Source: Pseudomonas ekonensis (GTDB lineage Bacteria; Pseudomonadota; Gammaproteobacteria; Pseudomonadales; Pseudomonadaceae). Taken from it: a stretch of 64,000 nucleotides of DNA. The notes beneath the pieces are model-generated. The model saw only the letters and a list, made by a program, of their open reading frames with translations. It was not told the DNA's origin and made no database searches. Shown piece after piece: positions 44,197 through 52,805 of this stretch. Both the position numbers and the translations under genes were made by a program. Each line of letters opens with the position of its first letter. The stretch's first letter is position 1. The stretch lies in contig NZ_JAHSTS010000001.1 in NCBI RefSeq assembly GCF_019145435.1, positions 510,001 to 574,000 on the forward strand, read 5' to 3'.

Positions 44197-45573
44197 ATGT
44201 CCTTTACCCGTCGCCAAATCCTCGGTGGCCTGGCCGGTCTTGTTGTCGTTGGCGTCGGCGCGGGGGGCGCATCGCGCTATTGGCTGGGCAAGAGAGCCGA
44301 GGCCGACGCGGGCCATGACTACGAGCTGATCGCCGCGCCCCTGGACGTCGAGCTGGTGGCCGGGCACAAGACCCAGGCCTGGGCCTTCGGCCCGTCGGCG
44401 CCGGGCACCGAACTGCGCGTGCGTCAGGGCGAGTGGCTGCGGGTGCGCTTCATCAACCGCCTGCCGGTGGCCACCACCATCCACTGGCACGGCATCCGCC
44501 TGCCGCTGGAAATGGACGGCGTGCCGTACGTCTCGCAATTGCCGGTGCTGCCGGGCGAATACTTCGACTACAGGTTCCGCGTGCCGGACGCCGGCAGCTA
44601 CTGGTATCACCCGCATGTGAGCAGCAGCGAAGAGCTCGGCCGCGGGCTGGTGGGGCCGCTGATCGTCGAGGAGCGCGAGCCGACCGGCTTCCGCTACGAA
44701 AAGACCCTGAGCCTGAAGAACTGGCACGTGGACGACGAGGGCAACTTCGTCGACTTCAGCATCCCTCGTGAAGCGGCCCGTGGCGGCACGGCCGGACGGC
44801 TGTCGACCATCAACGGCGTGCCGTCGCCGGTGATCGAACTGCCTGCCGGGCAGATCACCCGGGTGCGACTGCTCAACCTCGACAACACCCTGACCTACCG
44901 CATCAACATCCCCGGCGTCGAGGCGCAGATCTACGCGCTGGACGGCAACCCGGTGGAGCCCCGGCCGCTGGGCAAGGAATACTGGCTCGGCCCCGGCATG
45001 CGCATTTGCCTGGCGATCAAGGCCCCGGCGGCCGGCGAGGAACTGTCGCTGCGCAACGGCCCGGTGCGGCTGGGCACCCTGCGTTCGGTGGCCAACGACG
45101 ATGCGCCGACCGATTGGCCGAAGGCGCTGCCCGCCAACCCGGTGGCCGAGCCGGACCTGGCCAAGGCCGAGAAACTCAACTTCAATTTCGAATGGGTCGG
45201 TTCCGTGTCGGTGAACGTCGACAACGGCAAGCCGCCGAGCCTGTGGCAGATCAACGGCAAGGCCTGGGACATCACCGACAAGACCTGCGCCGACCGGCCG
45301 ATCGCCAGCCTGAAGCTGGGCCAGAGCTACATTTTCGAACTCAAGAACATGACCCAGTACCAGCACCCGATCCACCTGCACGGCATGAGCTTCAAGGTGC
45401 TCGCGTCGAACCGGCGCAAGATCGTTCCGTACTTCACCGACACCTACCTGCTGGGCAAGAACGAGCGCGCGCAAGTGGCGCTGGTGGCGGACAACCCCGG
45501 GGTGTGGATGTTCCACTGCCATGTGATCGACCACATGGAAACCGGCCTGATGGCCGCCATCGAGGTGAAGTGA
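44197..45573 (+). CDS. cumA: Tat-exported multicopper oxidase, CumA-like
   Basis: A three-domain multicopper oxidase of 458 residues. The N-terminus FTRRQILGGLAGLVVVGVGA is a twin-arginine signal. All copper motifs are intact: HWHG, WYHPHVSS, HPIHLHG and HCHVIDHMETGLM. It resembles CumA of P. putida, which was linked to Mn(II) oxidation; the true substrate may be different (Cu(I) or phenolics). The ATG before MSFTRRQ is used; a 43-codon upstream extension is rejected. The stop overlaps the tadA start. Confidence 0.9.
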   Translation: MSFTRRQILGGLAGLVVVGVGAGGASRYWLGKRAEADAGHDYELIAAPLDVELVAGHKTQAWAFGPSAPGTELRVRQGEWLRVRFINRLPVATTIHWHGIRLPLEMDGVPYVSQLPVLPGEYFDYRFRVPDAGSYWYHPHVSSSEELGRGLVGPLIVEEREPTGFRYEKTLSLKNWHVDDEGNFVDFSIPREAARGGTAGRLSTINGVPSPVIELPAGQITRVRLLNLDNTLTYRINIPGVEAQIYALDGNPVEPRPLGKEYWLGPGMRICLAIKAPAAGEELSLRNGPVRLGTLRSVANDDAPTDWPKALPANPVAEPDLAKAEKLNFNFEWVGSVSVNVDNGKPPSLWQINGKAWDITDKTCADRPIASLKLGQSYIFELKNMTQYQHPIHLHGMSFKVLASNRRKIVPYFTDTYLLGKNERAQVALVADNPGVWMFHCHVIDHMETGLMAAIEVK

Positions 45574-46070
45574 TGCGCCAGATCCGCCCCGCGGCGATCA
45601 TCGACCGCAGCCGCGACCGCGATTTCATGCGCGAGGCGCTGGCCCTGGCCGCGCAGGGCGCCGCCCTCGGCGAAGTGCCGGTGGGCGCGGTGCTGGTGCA
45701 GGACGGCGAGATCGTCGGCCGCGGCTTCAATTGCCCGATCAGCACCAGCGACCCCAGCGCCCACGCCGAGATGGTCGCCATCCGCGCCGCCGCCCAGGCG
45801 GCCGGCAACTATCGCCTGCCGGGCAGCACGCTCTATGTGACGCTGGAGCCGTGCAGCATGTGCGCCGGGCTGATCGTGCATTCGCGCATCGCACGGGTGG
45901 TGTACGGCGCGCCGGAGCCCAAGGCCGGGATCGTGCAGAGCCAGGGGCAGTTCTTCACCCAGGGCTTTCTCAACCATCGGGTGCTGCACGAGGGCGGGGT
46001 GCTGGCGGAGGAATGCGGGGCGGTGCTGACCGAGTTCTTCAGGGCGCGGCGCGCCAAGTCTTCGGACTGA
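45573..46070 (+). CDS. tadA: tRNA-specific adenosine deaminase TadA
   Basis: Deaminates A34 to inosine in tRNA-Arg(ACG). The 165-residue protein has the zinc-dependent deaminase motifs HAEMVAIRAAA and PCSMCAGLI. Its ATG overlaps the stop of the multicopper oxidase (TGATG), so an essential RNA-editing gene is coupled to an exported oxidase; I recall the same pair as cumAB in P. putida. Confidence 0.95.
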   Translation: MRQIRPAAIIDRSRDRDFMREALALAAQGAALGEVPVGAVLVQDGEIVGRGFNCPISTSDPSAHAEMVAIRAAAQAAGNYRLPGSTLYVTLEPCSMCAGLIVHSRIARVVYGAPEPKAGIVQSQGQFFTQGFLNHRVLHEGGVLAEECGAVLTEFFRARRAKSSD

Positions 46071-46128
46071 ACGCCTGCTTCGTGCGGGAGATCTTGTCTG
46101 CTTCGATTCGGCGGCGTCTTGGCGGACG

Positions 46129-46226
46129 CCATCGCCAGCAGGCTGGCTCCCACACGGTTTAGCGGTGAACGCAGTGGCTGCATTAGGCCGAGTCCCCTTG
46201 TGGGAGCCAGCCTGCTGGCGATGGCG
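46129..46226. repeat. REP doublet (REPIN)
   Basis: Inverted pair gccatcgccagcaggctggctcccac ... gtgggagccagcctgctggcgatggc with about 46 nt between. It separates the convergent tadA and cmoB. Confidence 0.92.
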
Positions 46227-46255
46227 CCGGTGAGGGCGCCGCAGGGCAGGCTGAT

Positions 46256-47212
46256 TTACTTGCGGGCGACGATCACCGCCCGCATCGGCGCCGGCAGCCC
46301 TTCGATCGTCTTGCTGTGGTCGTTCGGGTCGAGGAAATCGCTCAGCGACTGATACTTCATCCACTCGGTGCTGCGCTGTTCCTCCACGGTGGTGAAGCTC
46401 ACGTCCACGCAGCGCACGTCGCTGAAGCCGGCGCGGCGCAGCCACAGCTCCAGCGCCGGCACCGACGGCAGGAACCACACGTTGCGCATCTGCGCGTAGC
46501 GGTCCTCCGGCACCAGCACCTGGTGCCGGTCGCCTTCGACCACCAAGGTCTCCAGCACCAGTTCGCCGCCCTTGACCAGGCAATCCTTGAGCGCCAGCAG
46601 ATGCTCGATCGGCGAACGACGATGGTAGAACACGCCCATGGAAAACACCGTGTCGAAACCTTCGAGGTTCGGCGGCAGGTCTTCGAACGGGAACGGCAAG
46701 TGCCAGGCGTTGGGCTGCGACAGGTAACGCTGCACCGCCTGGAACTGGCAGAAGAACAGCCAGTTCGGATCGACCCCGATCACGCTGTCGGCCCCGGCGC
46801 CGAGCATGCGCCACATGTAGTAGCCGTTGCCGCAGCCGACATCGAGGATGCGCTTGCCCGCAAGGTTCAGGTGCGGGGCGACCCGCGACCATTTCCAGTC
46901 CGAGCGCCACTCGGTGTCCACGTGCACGCCGAACAGGTCGAACGGCCCCTTGCGCCACGGCGACAGGCCCATCAGCGCGGTGCGCATCTGCGCGCGGGTG
47001 GCGTCGTCGCAGTCGCTGTCCAGGGTCAGGCCGTCGAGCAGGTCGACTTCGCTCGGCTGGATCTGCGGCAAGGCGTCCAGCGCGCTTTGCCAGCGCTCCA
47101 GGTCGCCGTGGCCCTTTTCCATCTTCTTGTCGAGCTGCGCTTGCAGGGTATTGGCCCAGTCGGCCAGCGGCGTGCCGGCCAGACGGCGGGCGAGGGGGGA
47201 CAGATCGATCAT
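46256..47212 (-). CDS. cmoB: tRNA U34 carboxymethyltransferase CmoB
   Basis: Transfers a carboxymethyl group from carboxy-SAM to 5-hydroxyuridine 34, giving cmo5U. The 318-residue protein has the Rossmann motif [18 protein letters not shown] and an N-terminal helical region ([19 protein letters not shown]). Its ATG overlaps the cmoA stop, so the two genes are coupled in pathway order. Confidence 0.96.
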   Translation of the reverse strand: MIDLSPLARRLAGTPLADWANTLQAQLDKKMEKGHGDLERWQSALDALPQIQPSEVDLLDGLTLDSDCDDATRAQMRTALMGLSPWRKGPFDLFGVHVDTEWRSDWKWSRVAPHLNLAGKRILDVGCGNGYYMWRMLGAGADSVIGVDPNWLFFCQFQAVQRYLSQPNAWHLPFPFEDLPPNLEGFDTVFSMGVFYHRRSPIEHLLALKDCLVKGGELVLETLVVEGDRHQVLVPEDRYAQMRNVWFLPSVPALELWLRRAGFSDVRCVDVSFTTVEEQRSTEWMKYQSLSDFLDPNDHSKTIEGLPAPMRAVIVARK

Positions 47213-47952
47213 GGCAGGGCAATCAACGAGGCGAAGTTAAGGCATTGGAACCACGGCACGACTTTCGAGAACCCGGCGGCCAGCAGGCGTTCGCGGTGTT
47301 CTTCGAGGCTGTCGGGCTTCATGACGTTTTCGATGGCGCTGCGCTTCTGGGCGATCTCCAGTTCGCTGTAGCCGTTGGCGCGCTTGAACGCCACATGCAG
47401 GTCGGTGAGCAGCGCGTGTTCGTCGGCGTCGTTGAAGCGCAGCTTCTCGGACAGGATCAGCGCGCCGCCGGGCAGCAAGGCCTGGCGGATGCGGCCGAGC
47501 AGGGCCAGGCGCTGCTCCGGTGCGATGAACTGCAGGGTGAAGTTCAGCGCCACCACCGAGGCCGGCTTGAAGTCGAGCGCCAGGATGTCGGCTTCGATCA
47601 CCTCGACCGGCAGCAGCTCCTGGAACATCGAGTCCTGGCCGTTGAGGTACTCGCGGCAGCGTTCGACCATCGCCGCCGAATTGTCCACGGCGATCACCCG
47701 GCAACCGTCGGTGCGCACATGGCGGCGCAGGGCCTGGGTCACGGCGCCGAGGGAGGCGCCCAGGTCATAGAGCACGCTGTGGGGCTGGGCGAACTGCGCG
47801 GCGAGCACGCCGAGGTTCTCGACGATGGTCGGGTAACCCGGCACCGAACGCTTGATCATGTCCGGGAACACCCGCACCACGTCCTCGTTGAAGGCGAAGT
47901 CAGGCACCTGGGCCATGGGCTGGGCGAAAATGCGGTCGGGTTCTTTGCTCAC
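47209..47952 (-). CDS. cmoA: Carboxy-S-adenosyl-L-methionine synthase CmoA
   Basis: Makes carboxy-SAM from SAM and prephenate for CmoB. The 247-residue protein has the SAM-binding [20 protein letters not shown] and [16 protein letters not shown]. The start is GTG ((M)[21 protein letters not shown]), preceded by a purine-rich GCCGGAACC. Confidence 0.96.
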   Translation of the reverse strand: MSKEPDRIFAQPMAQVPDFAFNEDVVRVFPDMIKRSVPGYPTIVENLGVLAAQFAQPHSVLYDLGASLGAVTQALRRHVRTDGCRVIAVDNSAAMVERCREYLNGQDSMFQELLPVEVIEADILALDFKPASVVALNFTLQFIAPEQRLALLGRIRQALLPGGALILSEKLRFNDADEHALLTDLHVAFKRANGYSELEIAQKRSAIENVMKPDSLEEHRERLLAAGFSKVVPWFQCLNFASLIALP

Positions 47953-48058
47953 GGCGGTTCCGGCGGTTCGGTGGAAAAGGCCGGCATTTTAGCCAAATCG
48001 GCAGCGGGATGCGCGGGTTGGCTGATAAACCGCGTTCGCCAGCGCGGCACACCTCTTC

Positions 48059-48180
48059 GTGGCGAGGGAGCTTGCTCCCGCTCGGCTGCGCAGCCGTCGC
48101 AACGGCTACCCACCTGCAATACCGCGTGCACCGGATTTTGGGCCGCTTCGCAACCCGGCGGGAGCCAGCGCCCTCGCCAC
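48059..48180. repeat. REP doublet of a second family
   Basis: gtggcgagggagcttgctcccgc on the left faces cgggagccagcgccctcgccac on the right, about 75 nt apart. This GTGGCGAGGGAG variant is different in sequence from the other REPs in the window. Confidence 0.85.
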
Positions 48181-48184
48181 AGGG

Positions 48185-48820
48185 TCAGCGTTGTTTTTGC
48201 GAGAACGCCGAGGCGGCGATGCCCCATTGGCCCAGCCAGTAGCTGAGGATGATGATGTAAGGCGCGGCATGGAACGGCGCGACGAAGCGGTTGATGCCGA
48301 TCACGCTGTCGGAGAACACGAATGCCACGGCCCCGCCGGCCGCCAGCAGCGCCGAGCGTTGCGGCACGCCGCTGCCCAGGCGGGCGAGGGCGCGCCAGAG
48401 CATGGCGCTGATCGCCGTGCCGTAGACGATCACCGGCACCAGCAACGGACCCAGGCCGCTGGAAACCAGGATCCCCAGCAACACCGCACCCAAGGCCAGG
48501 GCGAGGATCAGCGGCAACACCGCCGGGCGCCGGCAATCGCTGAGGTAAGCCTTCAGATACGCCAGGTGCGCGACCAGGAACGCCCCGAGGCCGAACACGA
48601 ACAGGTCGCCCGGCCAGGCCAGCAGCACGTCGCCCAGCAGCGAGAAGATCAGGCCCAGGCTGATCCAGCGCCGGTAGTCGCCGGGCGGCGCGTCGTGCAG
48701 CCAGCCGAGCAGCGCCAGCACCGGCAGCGGCTTGACCAGCAGGCAAAGCAGCGCCGCGTGGGTGCTCAGGCCGTAGAGGAAGGTCACCGCGCCCATCAGC
48801 GCCAGGATCAGCCAGCCCAT
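48185..48820 (-). CDS. YhhN-family membrane protein (TMEM86/lysoplasmalogenase-like)
   Basis: A polytopic inner-membrane protein of 211 residues with about eight hydrophobic segments and family features LVKPLPVLALL, LLGDVLLAWPGDLFVFGLGAF and FVFSDSVIGINRF. Animal and some bacterial members cleave the vinyl-ether bond of lysoplasmalogens. Plasmalogens are not expected in aerobic pseudomonads, so the actual substrate is uncertain. It overlaps the spacer to the next gene by 1 nt and is probably cotranscribed with it. Confidence 0.82.
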   Translation of the reverse strand: MGWLILALMGAVTFLYGLSTHAALLCLLVKPLPVLALLGWLHDAPPGDYRRWISLGLIFSLLGDVLLAWPGDLFVFGLGAFLVAHLAYLKAYLSDCRRPAVLPLILALALGAVLLGILVSSGLGPLLVPVIVYGTAISAMLWRALARLGSGVPQRSALLAAGGAVAFVFSDSVIGINRFVAPFHAAPYIIILSYWLGQWGIAASAFSQKQR

Positions 48821-48821
48821 G

Positions 48822-49214
48822 TCAGTTGACCGAAATGGCGCAGTCGAAGGTTTCCACCGGCAGCACTTCCGGCGCCCACGGCTGCTGCGAGGTCAGGCGC
48901 AGGCGCCCGGTGCCCGTGGCAAAGGCCTGGAAGCGCCAGGTGGACAGGCCCGCCGCGCCGACCACGCCGGCGTCCTCGGGGTTGCTGTAGACCTCGGGGC
49001 TCAAGGCGCGCAGCACACCGCCGGCGGAGTCCTGGATGGCCCAGCGGTAGCCGGTGGTGGGGTTGCTGGGCAGGGTCACGATCAGGTTTTGCCCGTTGCT
49101 CAGCCGCACCGGGCATTCGCTTTGTTTTTCCACGGTCACGTTGGTTTTCGGTTGCGTGGCGCAGGCCGCCAGCAGGGCGAGACTCAGGGGGACGAACAGG
49201 CGAATGGGGGACAT
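48822..49214 (-). CDS. Chagasin-like (I42) protease inhibitor lipoprotein
   Basis: A 130-residue lipoprotein (signal peptide with lipobox LLAAC) whose mature part matches the I42 inhibitor family of cysteine proteases. The key BC-loop motif NPTTGYRW is intact; the second motif region reads GAAGLSTWRFQAFATGTG and the third is QQPWAPEV in place of the RPW form. The ATG at MSPIRLFVPL is chosen since it starts the signal peptide; a longer upstream reading passes through REP sequence. Confidence 0.85.
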   Translation of the reverse strand: MSPIRLFVPLSLALLAACATQPKTNVTVEKQSECPVRLSNGQNLIVTLPSNPTTGYRWAIQDSAGGVLRALSPEVYSNPEDAGVVGAAGLSTWRFQAFATGTGRLRLTSQQPWAPEVLPVETFDCAISVN

Positions 49215-49552
49215 GGGGTGAGGGGCTCCGGCGTTCTCGACGAACGGCGAGCATAACTGAAGATGAGACAAAGTGTGACAGCCTGGCGGGACGAGGCTGT
49301 CAATTCCGGCCCCTTCGCGGGCAAGCCGAATCGTCGCACTGGTCCAGGGTGTACACAGCACCCCTGTAGGAGCCAGCCTGCTGGCGATGGCGCCGGTGAA
49401 GGCGCTGCGGGGGGCAAGGTACAACCTCCCCCCGCATTGTTCTGCGGCCATGCGCAGCCTTGGCTGACGTCATCGCCAGCAGGCTGGCTCCAACAGGATC
49501 TGCGGTCACCGCATGGCTCTGCGGGAACACCGGTGCGGGAGCTGCCCGAATA
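49215..49552. other. REP-rich spacer between the I42 gene and lon
   Basis: 338 nt with no supported gene. It holds a truncated GCGGGC-type REP near 49315 and a REP doublet. No clear terminator for lon is visible; the REP hairpins may play that role. Confidence 0.5.
49365..49495. repeat. REP doublet (REPIN)
   Basis: gtaggagccagcctgctggcgatgg faces catcgccagcaggctggctccaac, about 80 nt apart. Confidence 0.85.
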
Positions 49553-51970
49553 TCAGAACAGCACCTTCGCCACATCCGCGAACCGCTTGGCGAAGTGCAC
49601 GGTGATGCCTTCCTTGAGGTAGTCCGGCAGCTCCTCGAAGTTGCCCCGGTTCGCCTCCGGCAGGATCAGTTCGAAGAGCTTCTGCCGGCGCGCCGCGATG
49701 ACTTTCTCCCGCACCCCGCCGATCGGCAGCACATGACCGGTCAGGGTCAGTTCGCCGGTCATGGCCACGCCTTTCTTCGGCGGCTGGTTGCGCGCCAGCG
49801 ACAGCAGGGCGCTGGCCATGGTCACGCCGGCGCTCGGGCCGTCCTTGGGCGTCGCGCCTTCCGGCACGTGCAGGTGGACGAACGCCTCGTCGAAGAACTT
49901 CGGATCGCCGCCGAAGGACTTCAGGTGCGAGCTGACGTAGCTGTAGGCGATCTCCGCCGATTCCTTCATCACGTCACCCAGTTGCCCGGTGAGCTTGAAG
50001 CCCCGGTTGAGCGTGTGGATGCGCGTCGCCTCGATCGGCAGGGTCGCGCCGCCCATGCTGGTCCAGGCCAGCCCGGTGATGACGCCGGTGCCGGACAGCA
50101 CCTGCTCGTTGCGAAACACCGGATGGCCCAGCGAGGCTTCCAGGTCCTTGGGGCCCAGCTTGATGACGGCCTTCGGCTCGTCGATCAGCTTCATCACCGC
50201 CTTGCGCACCAGTTTGCCCATCTGCTTTTCCAGCTGGCGCACGCCGGCCTCGCGGGCGTAGCCGTCGATCAGGGCCTTGAGGGCCGCGTCGCTGATGCTC
50301 AGGCTGCCCTTGGACACGCCGGCCTTCTCCAGGAGCTTGGGCCACAGGTGACGCTTGGCGATGGCGACCTTCTCTTCGGTGATGTAGCCCGACAGGCGAA
50401 TCACTTCCATCCGGTCCAGCAACGGGCCGGGGATCGAGTCCAGGGTGTTGGCGGTGCAGACGAACAGGACCTTGGACAGATCCATCCGCAGGTCGAGGTA
50501 GTGGTCGAGGAATTCGACGTTCTGCTCAGGGTCCAGGGTCTCCAGCAGCGCCGAGGCCGGGTCGCCCTGATAGCTCTGGCCCATCTTGTCGATCTCGTCG
50601 AGCATGATCACCGGGTTCATCACTTCGACGTCTTTCAGGGCCTGCACGAGCTTGCCCGGCTGCGCGCCGATGTAGGTGCGCCGGTGGCCCTTGATCTCGG
50701 CCTCGTCGCGCATGCCGCCGAGGCTGAAGCGGTAGAACGGCCGGCCCAGGGATTCGGCGATGGATTTGCCGACGCTGGTCTTGCCCACGCCCGGCGGCCC
50801 CACCAGCAGCACGATGGAACCGCTGATCTCGCCCTTGTAGGCGCCGACCGCGAGGAATTCGAGGATCCGGTCCTTGATGTCGTCGAGCCCGGCGTGGTGC
50901 TTGTCCAGCACCTTGCGCGCGTGCTTGAGGTCGAGCTTGTCCTCGCCGTACACGCCCCACGGCACCGAGGTGGTCCAGTCGAGGTAGTTGCGGGTGACCG
51001 CGTACTCCGGCGAACCGGTCTCGAGGATCGACAGCTTGTTCATTTCCTCTTCAAGGCGCTTCTGCACCTGCGCCGGCAGGACTTTGCCCTCCAGACGCTG
51101 CTCGAACTGTTCGAGGTCGGCGCTGCGGTCGTCCTTGGTCAGGCCCAGTTCCTGCTGGATGACCTTGAGCTGTTCCTTGAGGAAGAACTCGCGCTGGTGC
51201 TCGCCGATCTTGCGGTTCACCTCGGCGGAGATCTCTTTCTGCAGGCGCGCGACCTCGACTTCCTTGCGCAGCATCGGCAGGACTTTTTCCATGCGCTTGA
51301 GCATCGGCACGCAGTCGAGCACTTCCTGCAGTTCGGGGCCTGTGGCCGAGGTCAGGGCGGCGGCGAAGTCGGTCAGCGGCGACGGGTCGTTGGGGCTGAA
51401 GCGATTGAGGTAGTTCTTCAGCTCTTCGCTGTACAGCGGGTTGAGCGGCAGCAGTTCCTTGATCGCGTTGATCAGCGCCATGCCGTAGGCCTTGACCTCG
51501 TCGGTCGGCTCGGTGGGCTGGTGCGGGTATTCGACCTCCACCAGGTATGGCGGACGGTGGTGCTTGAGCCAGGTCTTGATGCGCACGCGGCTCAGGCCCT
51601 GGGCGACGAACTGCAGCTTGCCGTTCTCGCGGCTGGCGTGGTGCACCTTGACCAGGGTGCCGTACTCGGGGAGCGCCTTGGTGTTGAAGTGGCGCGGGTC
51701 TTCCTGGGGCGTGTCCATGAAGAACAGGGCAAGCGAGTGGTGCCCGGACTGGCTGACCAGGTCCAGGGTCTCGGCCCACGGCTCTTCGTTGACGATGACC
51801 GGCAGCACTTGCGCGGGAAAGAACGGACGGTTGTGGATCGGGATGACGTAGACCTTGTCCGGCAGGTTCTGGCCGGGCAGGGCCAGGCCCTTGCCGGTGG
51901 AGCGGTGTTCGATGTGTTCGGCTTCGGTGTAGTCGTCGGGGTTGTCCGGGAATTCTTGCTGGTCGCTCAT
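49553..51970 (-). CDS. lon: ATP-dependent Lon-family protease (second Lon type, AsrA-like)
   Basis: A full-length LonA-architecture protease of 805 residues: N-terminal substrate domain, coiled coil (about 225-290), AAA+ module with Walker A GPPGVGKTS, Walker B IMLDEIDKM, and C-terminal peptidase domain with the Ser-Lys dyad S713 (DGPSAGVT) and K756 (GGVREK). The N-terminus (MSDQQEFPDNPDDYTEAEHIEHR) and the location next to gcd match P. putida lon-1 and P. aeruginosa PA0779 (AsrA) as I remember them, so this is probably not the main housekeeping Lon. The start is the ATG at MSDQQEF; five upstream codons are ignored. Confidence 0.93.
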   Translation of the reverse strand: MSDQQEFPDNPDDYTEAEHIEHRSTGKGLALPGQNLPDKVYVIPIHNRPFFPAQVLPVIVNEEPWAETLDLVSQSGHHSLALFFMDTPQEDPRHFNTKALPEYGTLVKVHHASRENGKLQFVAQGLSRVRIKTWLKHHRPPYLVEVEYPHQPTEPTDEVKAYGMALINAIKELLPLNPLYSEELKNYLNRFSPNDPSPLTDFAAALTSATGPELQEVLDCVPMLKRMEKVLPMLRKEVEVARLQKEISAEVNRKIGEHQREFFLKEQLKVIQQELGLTKDDRSADLEQFEQRLEGKVLPAQVQKRLEEEMNKLSILETGSPEYAVTRNYLDWTTSVPWGVYGEDKLDLKHARKVLDKHHAGLDDIKDRILEFLAVGAYKGEISGSIVLLVGPPGVGKTSVGKSIAESLGRPFYRFSLGGMRDEAEIKGHRRTYIGAQPGKLVQALKDVEVMNPVIMLDEIDKMGQSYQGDPASALLETLDPEQNVEFLDHYLDLRMDLSKVLFVCTANTLDSIPGPLLDRMEVIRLSGYITEEKVAIAKRHLWPKLLEKAGVSKGSLSISDAALKALIDGYAREAGVRQLEKQMGKLVRKAVMKLIDEPKAVIKLGPKDLEASLGHPVFRNEQVLSGTGVITGLAWTSMGGATLPIEATRIHTLNRGFKLTGQLGDVMKESAEIAYSYVSSHLKSFGGDPKFFDEAFVHLHVPEGATPKDGPSAGVTMASALLSLARNQPPKKGVAMTGELTLTGHVLPIGGVREKVIAARRQKLFELILPEANRGNFEELPDYLKEGITVHFAKRFADVAKVLF

Positions 51971-51989
51971 GGGGCACCTGCGCAATGGG

Positions 51990-52150
51990 GTATGGGGCTT
52001 AGATGGGGCAGGGGGTGGGTGGTTTCAATGGGGTGAGGTGTTTCTGGGTGTGTGTTCAGGGTTTTGACAGGGTTTGGGGGTGGGTTGGGTTTGGTTGGGT
52101 TGGCCTTGGCGGCCTTTGGGCCGACCAGGTTGGGGGTTATTTGGTGTGTA
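51990..52150. other. G/T-rich low-complexity stretch upstream of lon
   Basis: The plus strand is almost devoid of C and A over long runs (ggggtgggttgggtttggtt). With many GGG and GGGG tracts it could form G-quadruplexes or reflect slippage. It lies in the lon upstream region. No gene is supported; short frames here are compositional. Confidence 0.5.
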
Positions 52151-52185
52151 TATCCGTTTCTTCGGGGGTGGCGGCTGGCGGTTCC

Positions 52186-52460
52186 GCCCTTACGGCGGGT
52201 CACTTTTTTCAAACGCCAAAAAAGTAACCAAAAAGGCTGGCCCCGGCGTTCGGCCCCTCGCTGAGGCTCGGGGTTCCTTCGCTCCGGGATTCATCCGGGG
52301 GCATCGGCTACGGTTTGCTTCGCTGCACCTCCTTCCGATGTGTTTGGCTGCGCCAAACGGCGCTGCGCGCCCACCCCCGGATGAACCCCTCCGCTCAGCC
52401 TTCCGAAGGGGCCGGCAGATCAAGATCAAAAGCGAGGCGAGCTGACACTCGGCCTTTTGA
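52186..52460. repeat. Candidate interspersed repeat segment
   Basis: A ~275-nt segment starting at ggcgggtcacttttttcaaacg. It contains several hairpin elements, including a 12-bp perfect inverted repeat ttcatccggggg (52290-52301) / cccccggatgaa (52374-52385) and gtttggctgcgccaaac. From memory, near-identical segments recur in many Pseudomonas genomes and are often mis-called as small proteins. Only one copy lies in this window, so its repeat nature is not proven here. Confidence 0.5.
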
Positions 52461-52469
52461 GAGGCGCGC

Positions 52470-52708
52470 GATGGCGGCCTGACAGCCGACCAAATCCTCC
52501 CAGACCCGCTCAGCCCCTGTGGGGGCTGGCTTGCCAGCGATGACGGCCTGCCAGCCGACCAATATCTCCCTGACCTCCTCAGTCCCTGTGGGAGCTGGCT
52601 TGCCAGCGATGACGGCCTGCCAGCCAACCAATCCCTCCCAGACCACATCAATCCCTGTGGGAGCCAGCCTGCTGGCGATGGCGGCCTGCCAGCCGACCAA
52701 TCCCTTCC
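52470..52708. repeat. 69-bp tandem array carrying REP palindromes
   Basis: Units starting gatggcggcc or gatgacggcc begin at 52470, 52539, 52608 and 52677, exactly 69 bp apart: three full copies and a partial fourth. Each full unit holds ggcctg.cagcc.accaat, then a variable stretch, then tccctgtgggag and a REP core. Copies 1 and 2 have core ctggcttgccag; copy 3 has the inverted form cagcctgctgg. There are no unique spacers, so it is not a CRISPR. Confidence 0.9.
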
Positions 52709-52751
52709 TGGCACGCCCACTCCCAAAGGCTTGCAGTGTTCCGCCGCCAAC

Positions 52752-52787
52752 AAAAAAAGGCGATGCCCACACCGGGCATCGCCTTTT
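52752..52787 (-). terminator. Terminator of gcd
   Basis: The stem aggcgatgccc...gggcatcgcct has A7 on the left (T7 on the minus strand). It lies just downstream of the minus-strand gcd stop; TTTT on the right makes it usable in both directions. Confidence 0.88.
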
Positions 52788-52805
52788 CTTTACTGCCGCT
52801 GACGC

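Noticed and set aside
49460..52036. 858-codon frame antisense to lon
   Set aside because: Shadow of high-GC codon use in lon; product is rich in Gln/Val/His/Ala/Arg with no domain, and starts in REP sequence.
52470..52708. CRISPR array
   Set aside because: Units are contiguous 69-bp repeats without unique spacers, and no cas genes are near.
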